The notes under the pieces: model-generated
The model's input: the letters and a program-made list of their open reading frames with translations, nothing else
Database searches by the model: none
What the model was told of the DNA's origin: nothing
DNA from: Deltaproteobacteria bacterium
Lineage (GTDB): Bacteria > Desulfobacterota > GWC2-55-46 > JADFVP01
Reading direction: 5' to 3'
NCBI GenBank assembly: GCA_024275855.1
Contig: JAJRYL010000396.1
Coordinates: 1-6,038 of the forward strand
Length of the DNA stretch: 6,038 bases
Translations under genes and position numbers: made by a program
Shown here: positions 1 to 5,494 of the stretch, piece after piece
Position numbering within the stretch: position 1 is the first letter of the stretch
How the letters are laid out: the number at the start of each line of letters is the position of its first letter

Positions 1-1
1 C

Positions 2-508
2 CACTTTATCCATACCTGCCGCCGCAACATCGATATGCTTATAATCGTTTACTCTAACGCTATCTACGGCATGACCGGCGGACAGTTCTCGCCGACAACG
101 CCAATAGGCTCAATAGCCACAACAAGCCGCTACGGCAACGTAGAACCGCCCTTCGACATCTGCAACATGGCGATAGCTGCCGGGGCTTCCTTTGTGGCCA
201 GAGGCACCGCTTACCACACGCAGGAGCTTGAAAGAACCTTCACCCAGGCCCTTCAGCATAAAGGCACGGCGGTAGTAGAGGTTATAGACTCCTGCCCTAT
301 CTACTTCGGAAGAATGAACAAGATGAGAAGCGCTTCTGAAATGATGGAGAAGATAGAGAAGAACGGAACGGTATCGGTTAAGCAGGTAGACAAGCTTCCG
401 GCTGAAAAGACCGAGGGCAAACACGTAAGAGGCATACTCCACAGAATAGAGAAGCCGGAGTACTGCGAGCAGTACGACAAGCTTATCGTAGCGAAGGCCT
501 TAAAGTAG
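2..508 (+). CDS. korB: 2-oxoglutarate:ferredoxin oxidoreductase, beta subunit (partial, 5' end outside window)
   Basis: The frame is open from base 2 and ends at TAG 506-508, so this is the C-terminal ~168 residues of a protein usually near 270-290 residues. The beta subunit binds thiamine diphosphate and, with the alpha and gamma subunits, interconverts 2-oxoglutarate plus CoA with succinyl-CoA, CO2 and reduced ferredoxin in the cytoplasm. The segment starts at a family-typical HFIHxCRRNID stretch, followed by NAIYGMTGGQ (bases 56-85), which is the end of the TPP/Mg-binding region, and then SPTTP. The Gly-Asp-Gly half of the TPP motif lies upstream and is not seen. The first ATG at 35 is internal, since the conserved sequence continues upstream of it. 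The korC gene follows after 204 bp, consistent with a kor(D)ABC order. A pyruvate or other 2-oxoacid paralogue cannot be fully excluded, but the beta-gamma arrangement and TCA neighbours favour 2-oxoglutarate. Confidence 0.9.
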   Translation, partial: HFIHTCRRNIDMLIIVYSNAIYGMTGGQFSPTTPIGSIATTSRYGNVEPPFDICNMAIAAGASFVARGTAYHTQELERTFTQALQHKGTAVVEVIDSCPIYFGRMNKMRSASEMMEKIEKNGTVSVKQVDKLPAEKTEGKHVRGILHRIEKPEYCEQYDKLIVAKALK

Positions 509-514
509 ACCAGG

Positions 515-579
515 GCCGGTTATGTCCGGTTCACTCAGCGGGCAAATTTCAAAAGCCGGTTATAGCCGGTTTGCCTGAG
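515..579 (+). repeat. CCGGTT direct repeats with hairpin potential downstream of korB
   Basis: The unit GCCGGTTAT-NN-CCGGTT occurs at 515-531 and again at 555-571. This places CCGGTT hexamers at 516, 526, 556 and 566, so copies in each pair are exactly 10 bp apart and the pairs are 40 bp apart. Each pair can also fold as CCGG-loop-CCGG in RNA. In addition CTCAG-cgg-GCAAA (534-546) is complementary to TTTGCCTGAG (570-579) apart from a 3-nt bulge. There is no T-tract, so this is not a standard terminator. A protein-binding array or an RNA processing element is possible; the function is unknown. Confidence 0.5.
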
Positions 580-606
580 GGGATATATAGATATTGAAAG
601 CTTACG

Positions 607-620
607 GTAACGAACGTTAC
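607..620. repeat. 14-bp palindrome in the korB-korC spacer
   Basis: GTAACG-AA-CGTTAC is a perfect inverted repeat with 6-bp arms and a 2-bp centre, about 93 bp before the korC start. The shape is that of a dimeric regulator site, but no convincing promoter hexamers flank it. A second weak inverted repeat, CGAGGC (642-647) with GCCTCG (668-673), follows. Confidence 0.35.
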
Positions 621-712
621 TCGGTAGACAGGGCTTACCCACGAGGCAGCGGCAGGCACTTATTTACGCCTCGCTTCACTCATTACGGAGAATAACGGGA
701 GGTTTTAAGATA

Positions 713-1267
713 ATGATAGACAGGTACGAGATCCGTTTTAGCGGTTCCGGCGGACAGGGCATGATACTTGCCGGTATAATCATGGCCGAGGCGGCCAGTA
801 TCTACGGTAATAAAAACGCGGCTCAAAGCCAGTCGTACGGCCCTGAGAGCAGAGGCGGAGCCTCAAGGGCGGAGGTCATCATTTCAGACGGGGACATAGA
901 CTACCCCAAGGCCACCGCAATCGACTGCATGCTCGCGCTTACGCAGACCGCGTGCACATCGTACTACAGCGACATTAAAAAAGACGGCATACTGCTTATC
1001 GACGAAGACGAAGTAACAGACATACCCGAAGGCGACTTCAAGCTCGTAAAGTACCCTATACTGCGTGCCGCGCGTGAAGAAATCGGCAAGTCCATTGTCG
1101 GCAACATCATCTCTCTTGGCATGATAACCGAGCTTACAGGCATAGTAAGCAGAGAAGAGATGGAGAGCGCCGTACTCTCAAGGGTACCGAAGCCGTTTCT
1201 CGAACTGAACAAGTCCGCCCTGTCGCTCGGCTTCGAAAAGGCCGCCGAGCTGAAAAAGGCTCTCTGA
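713..1267 (+). CDS. korC: 2-oxoglutarate:ferredoxin oxidoreductase, gamma subunit
   Basis: This 184-residue protein is full length for the stand-alone gamma subunit of 2-oxoacid:ferredoxin oxidoreductases, the third subunit of the KorABC enzyme. Visible family motifs are the N-terminal FSGSGGQGM (residues 9-17), the central YGPESRGGASRAEV (42-55), which is close to invariant in gamma subunits, and GNIISLG near residue 130. The ATG at 713 is preceded by GGGAGGT at 697-703 with 9-nt spacing, so the start is well supported; the stop is TGA 1265-1267. No cysteine cluster is present, as expected, because the ferredoxin-like part sits in a separate delta subunit or in partner proteins. It lies 204 bp after korB, a large gap for two subunits of one enzyme. 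The succinate dehydrogenase genes follow in the same direction, which fits a TCA/reductive TCA role. Confidence 0.93.
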   Translation: MIDRYEIRFSGSGGQGMILAGIIMAEAASIYGNKNAAQSQSYGPESRGGASRAEVIISDGDIDYPKATAIDCMLALTQTACTSYYSDIKKDGILLIDEDEVTDIPEGDFKLVKYPILRAAREEIGKSIVGNIISLGMITELTGIVSREEMESAVLSRVPKPFLELNKSALSLGFEKAAELKKAL

Positions 1268-1283
1268 TTTTTTAAGTTATTTT

Positions 1284-1300
1284 CCGGTTCCGGTCGGTTT
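1284..1300 (+). repeat. CCGGTT/CCGGTC/TCGGTT cluster after korC
   Basis: CCGGTT (1284-1289), CCGGTC (1290-1295) and TCGGTT (1294-1299) lie about 16 bp after the korC stop. The hexamer matches the one repeated four times shortly after the korB stop, so both kor genes are followed by the same short motif. Spacing is about 6 bp here, unlike the 10-bp spacing at 516-571. Confidence 0.3.
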
Positions 1301-1313
1301 CTATCTTCGGTTT

Positions 1314-1349
1314 ACGAAGTTTAAGGGGTATATACCTCTTAAACTTCGT
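1314..1349. repeat. 36-bp near-perfect inverted repeat between korC and sdhA
   Basis: The 18-base arms 1314-1331 and 1332-1349 are complementary at 17 positions, and the exception is a G/T pair that wobbles in RNA. The centre is the perfect decamer GGTATATACC (1327-1336). As RNA it would form a ~16-bp stem with a tetraloop. No T-run follows, so it is not an ordinary Rho-independent terminator. CTTCG (1305-1309) can instead pair with CGAAG (1315-1319) in the left arm, and TTCG (1345-1348) with CGAA (1350-1353), giving mutually exclusive folds. It could be an operator, an RNase III/processing site or a regulatory leader; which one is not decidable here. Confidence 0.55.
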
Positions 1350-1413
1350 CGAAACAGAGGCTTTATCTATCGCTGCCCCGTTCAACGGACAGTTGGCGCA
1401 ACATCGATCTGAT

Positions 1414-1445
1414 AATCCGTACCCGCAGAACAAGACAATCCGTAC
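1414..1445 (+). repeat. 9-bp direct repeat upstream of sdhA
   Basis: AATCCGTAC occurs at 1414-1422 and 1437-1445, 23 bp apart, in the 5' leader of sdhA. A short palindrome, CCGTT-C-AACGG (1378-1388), lies just upstream. These may be regulator sites, though matches this short could be chance. Confidence 0.25.
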
Positions 1446-1477
1446 TTAATAAACTCGTAGAACTAACAGACGCATCC

Positions 1478-1486
1478 GGAGGAGGT
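1478..1486 (+). promoter_or_regulatory. Strong Shine-Dalgarno site that fixes the sdhA start
   Basis: GGAGGAGGT is an almost ideal anti-16S match. Six bases after it comes CTG (1493-1495), in frame with the flavoprotein, which would begin (L/M)VKHDVIIIGAG. No ATG, GTG or TTG lies in frame between this site and the dinucleotide-binding glycines. The nearest ATG (1504) is out of frame. Confidence 0.75.
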
Positions 1487-1492
1487 CTTCCA

Positions 1493-2788
1493 CTGGTTAA
1501 ACATGACGTCATAATCATAGGAGCCGGGCTCTCAGGCATGCGCGCGGCTATAGAGGCTGCGCGCGCCGGGTTAAACGTTGCGCTCGTCTCTAAAATCTAC
1601 CCTGTACGAAGCCACTCCGTGGCGGCTCAGGGCGGCATAAACGCCGCTCTTAAAGAGGCCGACGACTGGGAGAACCACGCCTTCGACACGATAAAGGGCA
1701 GCGACTACTTAGGCGACCAGATCGCTATAGAGACGATGTGCCGCGAGGCGCCCGGAGACATCCACGAACTCGAACGCATGGGCGCGGTCTTCAGCCGCGA
1801 CGCGGACGGCAACATAGCCCAAAGGCCCTTTGGCGGCGCCGGCTACCCGCGGGCCTGCTACCTTGCCGACAGAACCGGGCACACCCTCGTACACCTGCTC
1901 TACGAACAAATAATTAAATACGGCGTCTTCATCTACGATGAATGGCACGTAGTAAGCCTGGTGCACGAAGGCGGTGTCGCGCGCGGCGTAATCGCGCTCG
2001 AACTCAAAACAGGCAAGCTGCACCGGCTACACTCAAAGGCTACTATAATCGCTACCGGCGGTTATGGCCGTATCTTCACCACTACTACAAACGCCCTGAG
2101 CTCCACAGGAGACGGCATGGGTTTTGCCCTCGACGCCGGAATAGAGCTTATGGATATGGAGTTTGTCCAGTTCCACCCCACTACCTTAAAACGTACAGGA
2201 ATACTGATGACAGAGGGCTGCCGCGGCGAAGGCGGCTACCTGCTCAACTCGGAAGGCGTTCGCTTTATGGAAAAGTACGCGCCAAACGCCAAAGAGCTCG
2301 CGAGCCGCGACGTAGTAAGCCGTGCCGAGCAGACCGAACTGAACGAAGGCAGGGGCATAGACGGCTGCATACTTCTCGACATACGCCACCTCGGTAAAGA
2401 GAAGATAATGACGAAACTCTCGCAGATTCGCGACCTGTCCATACAGTTCGCGGGCGTAGACCCTATCGAGAAACCGATCCCTATCCGTCCGGGCGCACAC
2501 TACTCCATGGGCGGAATAATGGTCGATCAAAACGGATCTACCTCGATGACCGGCCTCTTCGCCGCCGGAGAGGCTTCTTGCGTATCGGTACACGGCGCAA
2601 ACCGCCTTGGCGGCAACTCGCTTTTGGAAGCGGTGGTCTTTGGCAGACGAACCGGTACGGAGGCAGCGCGCTTTTGCGCCAGTAACGACTACTCTCCCTT
2701 TCCCGACTCTAAACTCAAAGAGGCCGGACTTATGCTCGGCACTCTGTTAAACAGAACTGAAGGCGAAGACCCGGCTGTTTTAAGATAA
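1493..2788 (+). CDS. sdhA: Succinate dehydrogenase/fumarate reductase flavoprotein, N-terminal 431 residues (gene interrupted by in-frame TAA)
   Basis: This is the FAD-binding and catalytic part of the flavoprotein, which interconverts succinate and fumarate in the cytoplasm. Counting the CTG at 1493 as residue 1, the Rossmann motif GAGLSG is at 10-15. RSHSVAAQGGIN (39-50) contains His41, the expected site of covalent FAD attachment. FVQFHPTT, RGEGG and SRDVVSRAEQTEL (catalytic Arg region) follow, then GAHYSMGGI and GANRLGGNSLLEAVVFGR near the end. All expected active-site motifs are present. Starting at the ATG at 1538 would delete the FAD-binding glycines, so the upstream CTG behind GGAGGAGGT is preferred; it is probably decoded as Met. 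There is no twin-arginine signal. The frame ends at TAA 2786-2788, where homologues continue into a helical domain that is encoded immediately downstream in the same frame (2792-3163). SdhB and SdhE follow. Identity is very sure; whether the split product functions is not. Confidence 0.88.
   Translation: MVKHDVIIIGAGLSGMRAAIEAARAGLNVALVSKIYPVRSHSVAAQGGINAALKEADDWENHAFDTIKGSDYLGDQIAIETMCREAPGDIHELERMGAVFSRDADGNIAQRPFGGAGYPRACYLADRTGHTLVHLLYEQIIKYGVFIYDEWHVVSLVHEGGVARGVIALELKTGKLHRLHSKATIIATGGYGRIFTTTTNALSSTGDGMGFALDAGIELMDMEFVQFHPTTLKRTGILMTEGCRGEGGYLLNSEGVRFMEKYAPNAKELASRDVVSRAEQTELNEGRGIDGCILLDIRHLGKEKIMTKLSQIRDLSIQFAGVDPIEKPIPIRPGAHYSMGGIMVDQNGSTSMTGLFAAGEASCVSVHGANRLGGNSLLEAVVFGRRTGTEAARFCASNDYSPFPDSKLKEAGLMLGTLLNRTEGEDPAVLR
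2786..2788 (+). other. In-frame TAA interrupting the sdhA reading frame
   Basis: The TAA lies in the same frame as both sdhA parts; the next codons are GAG and then ATG (2792). Ignoring it gives one 556-residue protein with uninterrupted family similarity, the usual length for this flavoprotein. From memory, homologues have a residue such as Lys here (..R-K-x-x..), so a single AAA-to-TAA change would explain it. TAA, TAG and TGA all act as ordinary stops elsewhere in the window, so code reassignment is not supported. Confidence 0.85.
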
Positions 2789-2791
2789 GAG

Positions 2792-3163
2792 ATGGGCGAA
2801 ACAATGGTAAAGCATTGCAGCGTCTTTAGAGATAAAACCGAGCTCGAACAGGGTGTGGCAAAGATGGCCGAGTTAAGGCAGCGCTTCAAAAAAGTCGTCT
2901 TGAAAGATCGAACCGACTACTACAATACCGAACTACCCTCGGTGCTCGAACTCGGCAATATGCTCGACATAGCATACTCTACGCTTATCGGCGCGCTCGC
3001 GCGCGAAGAGTCGAGAGGCGCGCATACCAGAACGGACTTTCCAAAACGGAACGACGAAAAATGGATGCAGCACACCCTTGTTACAAAAAAGGACGATACC
3101 TTTTCGCTCAGCTACAAAGACGTCTCTTTCACAAAGTACGAGCCGACCGAACGCAAGTATTAA
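2792..3163 (+). CDS. sdhA: Succinate dehydrogenase/fumarate reductase flavoprotein, C-terminal helical domain (123 residues, downstream of in-frame stop)
   Basis: This segment is the C-terminal domain of the same flavoprotein, in the same frame. It contains the family features MxxxxVFRD (about residues 5-14), a helical stretch with ELRQRFK, LELGNMLDIA (about 52-61), ARxESRGAHTRTDFP with ERGDEN-like RNDEKW after it, and a YKDVSF...ERKY ending that is typical for SdhA/FrdA. It stops at TAA 3161-3163. The ATG at 2792 is 3 nt after the interrupting stop, a spacing that permits reinitiation by the terminating ribosome; the purine-rich AAGATAAGAG before it is only a weak ribosome site. A second possible start is the ATG at 2804. 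It could be translated as a separate polypeptide that associates with the N-terminal part, or be the dead tail of a mutated gene. As a free-standing protein it is not a family I recognise. Confidence 0.75.
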   Translation: MGETMVKHCSVFRDKTELEQGVAKMAELRQRFKKVVLKDRTDYYNTELPSVLELGNMLDIAYSTLIGALAREESRGAHTRTDFPKRNDEKWMQHTLVTKKDDTFSLSYKDVSFTKYEPTERKY

Positions 3164-3176
3164 CCCGTGGACAGAT

Positions 3177-3248
3177 GGGCGGTCTTTAACATCGGCATAC
3201 TTACAGCTACTCCAAACGCGGGCGGCCTTTAACATCGGCATACTTACA
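3177..3248 (+). repeat. 29-bp tandem direct repeat in the sdhA-sdhB spacer
   Basis: A 29-base unit starting GGGCGG and ending CATACTTACA occurs at 3177-3205 and 3220-3248 with one mismatch (T3183 versus C3226). The copies are 43 bp apart, with a 14-bp intervening sequence. The repeat is far longer than chance allows in a 6-kb window, so it reflects a local duplication or a conserved element. It has no coding frame continuing from sdhA and no internal palindrome of note. Two units with a 14-bp spacer do not make a CRISPR array. Confidence 0.75.
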
Positions 3249-3301
3249 CATTGTTGTAATCTGCTTTTAACGAGCACGCACCCTTAAGGCTTTTATCTAT
3301 T

Positions 3302-3333
3302 CGGGTACAATTTTACAGATAAGAATCTACCCG
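3302..3333 (+). repeat. Short inverted repeat upstream of sdhB
   Basis: CGGGTA (3302-3307) and TACCCG (3328-3333) form a 6-bp inverted repeat with a 20-nt loop. The left arm overlaps TACAAT (3306-3311), which resembles a -10 box, but a matching -35 is poor (TTAAGG at 3284, 16-bp spacing). An internal promoter for sdhB is possible but weakly supported. Confidence 0.25.
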
Positions 3334-3380
3334 GACGTATAACCAGTTATTACTATCTACTGATCGAAGGTCGGAAAAAA

Positions 3381-4367
3381 ATGAAGATTGACCTTAAAAT
3401 AAGACGCTTCAACCCCACCACAAAGAACGGGCGCGAGCCTTACTATCAGGCGTACAGCATAGAGGCGTCCGAGGGCATGACAGTCCTTGAGGCGTTGATG
3501 TCTATTGCCGCCGCCCAGGACCCCACGCTCTCTTTCAGACGCTCGTGCCGCAGTTCTATCTGCGGATCGTGCGCGATAAAGATAAACGGCTTTACGAAAC
3601 TCGCCTGTAGTACCCAGATAATACCGGAACACGAAAAGGCGCATGAGATGGTGCTTGAGCCTATTGCCAACCACACGGTCTTAAAAGACCTTATCGTAGA
3701 CTTCGACCCGTTCTGGAAGAAACTCGACAAGGTGAAACCGTACCTTATGCCGCCCGAAACTCAACCCGAAGGCCGGACTAAAGAGGTACATATCAGCGAG
3801 AAAGACGCCGAGGCCATAGACCACGCGCAAAAATGTATTATGTGCGGCTCCTGCAACTCGGAGTGCAACGCCCTTGAGATAGAGAAAAAATACCTGGGCC
3901 CTGCGGCCCTTGCCAAGGCGTGGCGCTTTGTAGGGGACGTGCGCGAAGAGGGCGGGCGCAAGCGGCTCGGACGGCTTAGCGACGACCACGGTATTTGGGA
4001 CTGCGTGCGCTGCGTTCACTGCGTGGAGTACTGCCCGAAAGGTGTAGAGCCGCTTACGGCTATAGAGCGGCTCCGCTCCCGCGCTATCCAGGAGGGTATA
4101 AAAGACAACCACGGCGCGAAACACGTTGAGGCTATGGTAAACTCCGTTAAAAAAGTAGGCCGGCTTGACGAAGCCGCAATGACCTTTAAAACACTCGGGC
4201 TTTTAAGAAGCCTCGGCATGATCCCGTTCGGGCTTAAGATGGAGATGCACGGAAAGATGCCGCACCCTCACCTCTTTCCGCAGATAAAGAAGATAGACGA
4301 GGTTCGGACGATTTACGCCGAGATCAAACGCAAAAACAAAAATGCCAAAAAAAAGCCGAAGGGCTGA
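3381..4367 (+). CDS. sdhB: Succinate dehydrogenase/fumarate reductase iron-sulfur subunit, type E
   Basis: This 328-residue subunit carries electrons between the flavin of SdhA and the third subunit. The N-terminal ferredoxin domain has a plant-type [2Fe-2S] motif with Cys56, Cys61, Cys64 and Cys76 (SCRSSICGSCAIxIN...LAC). The C-terminal domain has C152xxC155xxC158xxxC162 and C208xxC211xxC214xxxC218-P. Classical SdhB/FrdB has a non-cysteine residue where Cys211 sits, which gives a [3Fe-4S] centre; a cysteine there is the pattern of type E enzymes, whose third cluster is [4Fe-4S]. Cys162 is followed by Asn, where Pro is usual. The protein is about 80-90 residues longer than classical SdhB, in line with other type E subunits, and ends in a lysine-rich tail. 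ATG 3381 is preceded by GAAGGT (3366-3371). The sdhE-type gene follows after 16 bp and is presumably co-translated. Confidence 0.94.
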   Translation: MKIDLKIRRFNPTTKNGREPYYQAYSIEASEGMTVLEALMSIAAAQDPTLSFRRSCRSSICGSCAIKINGFTKLACSTQIIPEHEKAHEMVLEPIANHTVLKDLIVDFDPFWKKLDKVKPYLMPPETQPEGRTKEVHISEKDAEAIDHAQKCIMCGSCNSECNALEIEKKYLGPAALAKAWRFVGDVREEGGRKRLGRLSDDHGIWDCVRCVHCVEYCPKGVEPLTAIERLRSRAIQEGIKDNHGAKHVEAMVNSVKKVGRLDEAAMTFKTLGLLRSLGMIPFGLKMEMHGKMPHPHLFPQIKKIDEVRTIYAEIKRKNKNAKKKPKG

Positions 4368-4383
4368 ACAAAGGGCTTAAAAG

Positions 4384-5259
4384 ATGACGTTACTGAAGTA
4401 CGCATACTACCCGGGCTGCGCCTCACAAGAGATTACCAAAGAGGCCAATAGCTCCACACGCCTCGTAGCCGACAAACTCGGTATACAACTTCACAACATG
4501 CCCAAAGCCAACTGCTGCGGAGCGGGGCTGCTTACCGATTACGATTACGACCTTTATATCACCCTCAACGCCCGTATCTTCGCGGAAGCCGAAGAAATGG
4601 GCATGGACATACTGACCATCTGCTCAACCTGCCTTATGGTTATGTCGAGAGCGGCCTTCGACCTTAAGAATAAACCGGAACTGCTCGATAAAACCAACGA
4701 GGTACTCGCCAAGGCCGGGCTTCATTACTCTGGCAACGTAAAGGTAAAACACCTGCTCTGGGTACTCGCCAATGATTTAGGCATAGCAAAACTCGCCTCC
4801 ATGGTAACCAAACCGCTCGGCCCGCTAAAGGCCGCGCCCTTTTACGGATGCCACAGCCTGCGCCCCTCCGACGCGCTCGGCTTCGACGACCCCGAACGGC
4901 CCTGGTCGCTTGAGGCCGTATTAAAGGCGCTTGGCGCGGAAGTTGTGGATTACACCGGCAAAACAAAGTGCTGCGGTTTTCAGGTAGACCTTGTAACGGA
5001 AGATACGGCGATAGAGATGACGGGGACACGGCTGTTGGACGCAAAGACAATGGGTGCCGAGTGTATTGTTACGCCATGCCCTTTCTGCCACATAAACCTC
5101 GACAATTATCAGAGCGCCGCAGAGAAGCAGCTCGGGGCAGAGATAGAGCTGCCTGTTTTTCACCTTGCGCAGATGGTGGGTCTCGCGCTCGGTTTCAGCG
5201 CCTCCGACCTCGGCATGTCGCGCCACCTGGTCTCTGCCGAAAAGATACTCAGGCGGTAG
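4384..5259 (+). CDS. sdhE: Succinate dehydrogenase CCG-domain subunit (SdhE/HdrB-like)
   Basis: The 291-residue protein contains two cysteine-rich CCG domains, as in HdrB of heterodisulfide reductase and in the SdhE (also called SdhC) subunit of type E succinate:quinone oxidoreductases. Domain 1 has Cys12, Cys44-Cys45-Gly and Cys80xxCys83 (C-x31-CCG-x33-CxxC). Domain 2 has Cys156, Cys196-Cys197-Gly and Cys232xxCys235 (C-x39-CCG-x33-CxxC). All ten cysteines expected for two non-cubane [4Fe-4S] clusters are present. There are no transmembrane helices; membrane contact in this class is thought to be through amphipathic helices. It should pass electrons between SdhB and quinone, or a thiol/disulfide pair in thiol:fumarate reductase-like enzymes. 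AAGGG at 4371-4375 is 8 nt before the ATG, and sdhB ends 16 bp upstream. The name is not to be confused with the flavinylation factor also called SdhE. Confidence 0.9.
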   Translation: MTLLKYAYYPGCASQEITKEANSSTRLVADKLGIQLHNMPKANCCGAGLLTDYDYDLYITLNARIFAEAEEMGMDILTICSTCLMVMSRAAFDLKNKPELLDKTNEVLAKAGLHYSGNVKVKHLLWVLANDLGIAKLASMVTKPLGPLKAAPFYGCHSLRPSDALGFDDPERPWSLEAVLKALGAEVVDYTGKTKCCGFQVDLVTEDTAIEMTGTRLLDAKTMGAECIVTPCPFCHINLDNYQSAAEKQLGAEIELPVFHLAQMVGLALGFSASDLGMSRHLVSAEKILRR

Positions 5260-5409
5260 CGCTCGCCTGTTGTAAAAGTTCGACAAGTTTTTTTCCCACG
5301 ATTTTCCCGCCGCTGTAACAAACCGCCATACAGTTTATTAAAAGTCGTACGATCTTTATCGCGATAACTTGCGCCCTTCTCCGGTAACGCCGCACGACGA
5401 GCGAAATAA
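5260..5409. other. Non-coding stretch after sdhE
   Basis: No credible gene is seen here; the open frames on the - strand lack family-like sequence and run through the terminator. Small perfect palindromes occur: TCGTACGA (5345-5352) and TTATCGCGATAA (5356-5367). A T-rich run begins at 5286 without a stem before it. Confidence 0.5.
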
Positions 5410-5448
5410 GAGAAGCCGTCCGGTCTGATAAAAACCGGACGGCTTCTC
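5410..5448 (+). terminator. Rho-independent terminator of the sdh genes, possibly bidirectional
   Basis: A perfect 15-bp stem (5410-5424 with 5434-5448), rich in GC around AGCCGTCCGG, encloses a 9-nt loop and is followed on the + strand by CTTTCTTT. It lies about 150 nt after the sdhE stop and between convergent genes. The - strand side is followed by TTATTTC, a weaker tract, so it may also catch transcripts from the cytochrome gene. Confidence 0.85.
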
Positions 5449-5494
5449 CTTTCTTTACTACACTCTCTCTTTGCGCCCCTGTTAAGCAACGGAT

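Noticed and set aside
1247..1273. Terminator at the end of korC (GAGC/GCTC stem followed by six T)
   Set aside because: The stem is only 4 bp with an 8-nt loop and overlaps the coding end; too weak to call.
1397..1408. 12-bp sequence CGCAACATCGAT shared with korB (23-34)
   Set aside because: About one exact 12-mer match is expected by chance in a window of this size, and the flanks do not match.
1538..2788. ATG at 1538 as the start of the flavoprotein
   Set aside because: It would remove the GAGLSG dinucleotide-binding motif, which is encoded in frame just upstream behind a strong Shine-Dalgarno site.
2786..2788. Recoding of the internal stop as selenocysteine or pyrrolysine, or a reassigned code
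   Set aside because: The codon is TAA, not TGA or TAG, and TAA also ends the downstream part at 3161-3163; other genes here end normally with TAG or TGA.
3177..3248. CRISPR array
   Set aside because: Only two units with a 14-bp intervening sequence; no further copies and no cas genes.
3681..4124. Long minus-strand frame opposite sdhB (also 1709-2023, 2186-2593 and 4664-5050 opposite other genes)
   Set aside because: These are antisense shadows of well-supported genes and have no family-like sequence or ribosome sites.
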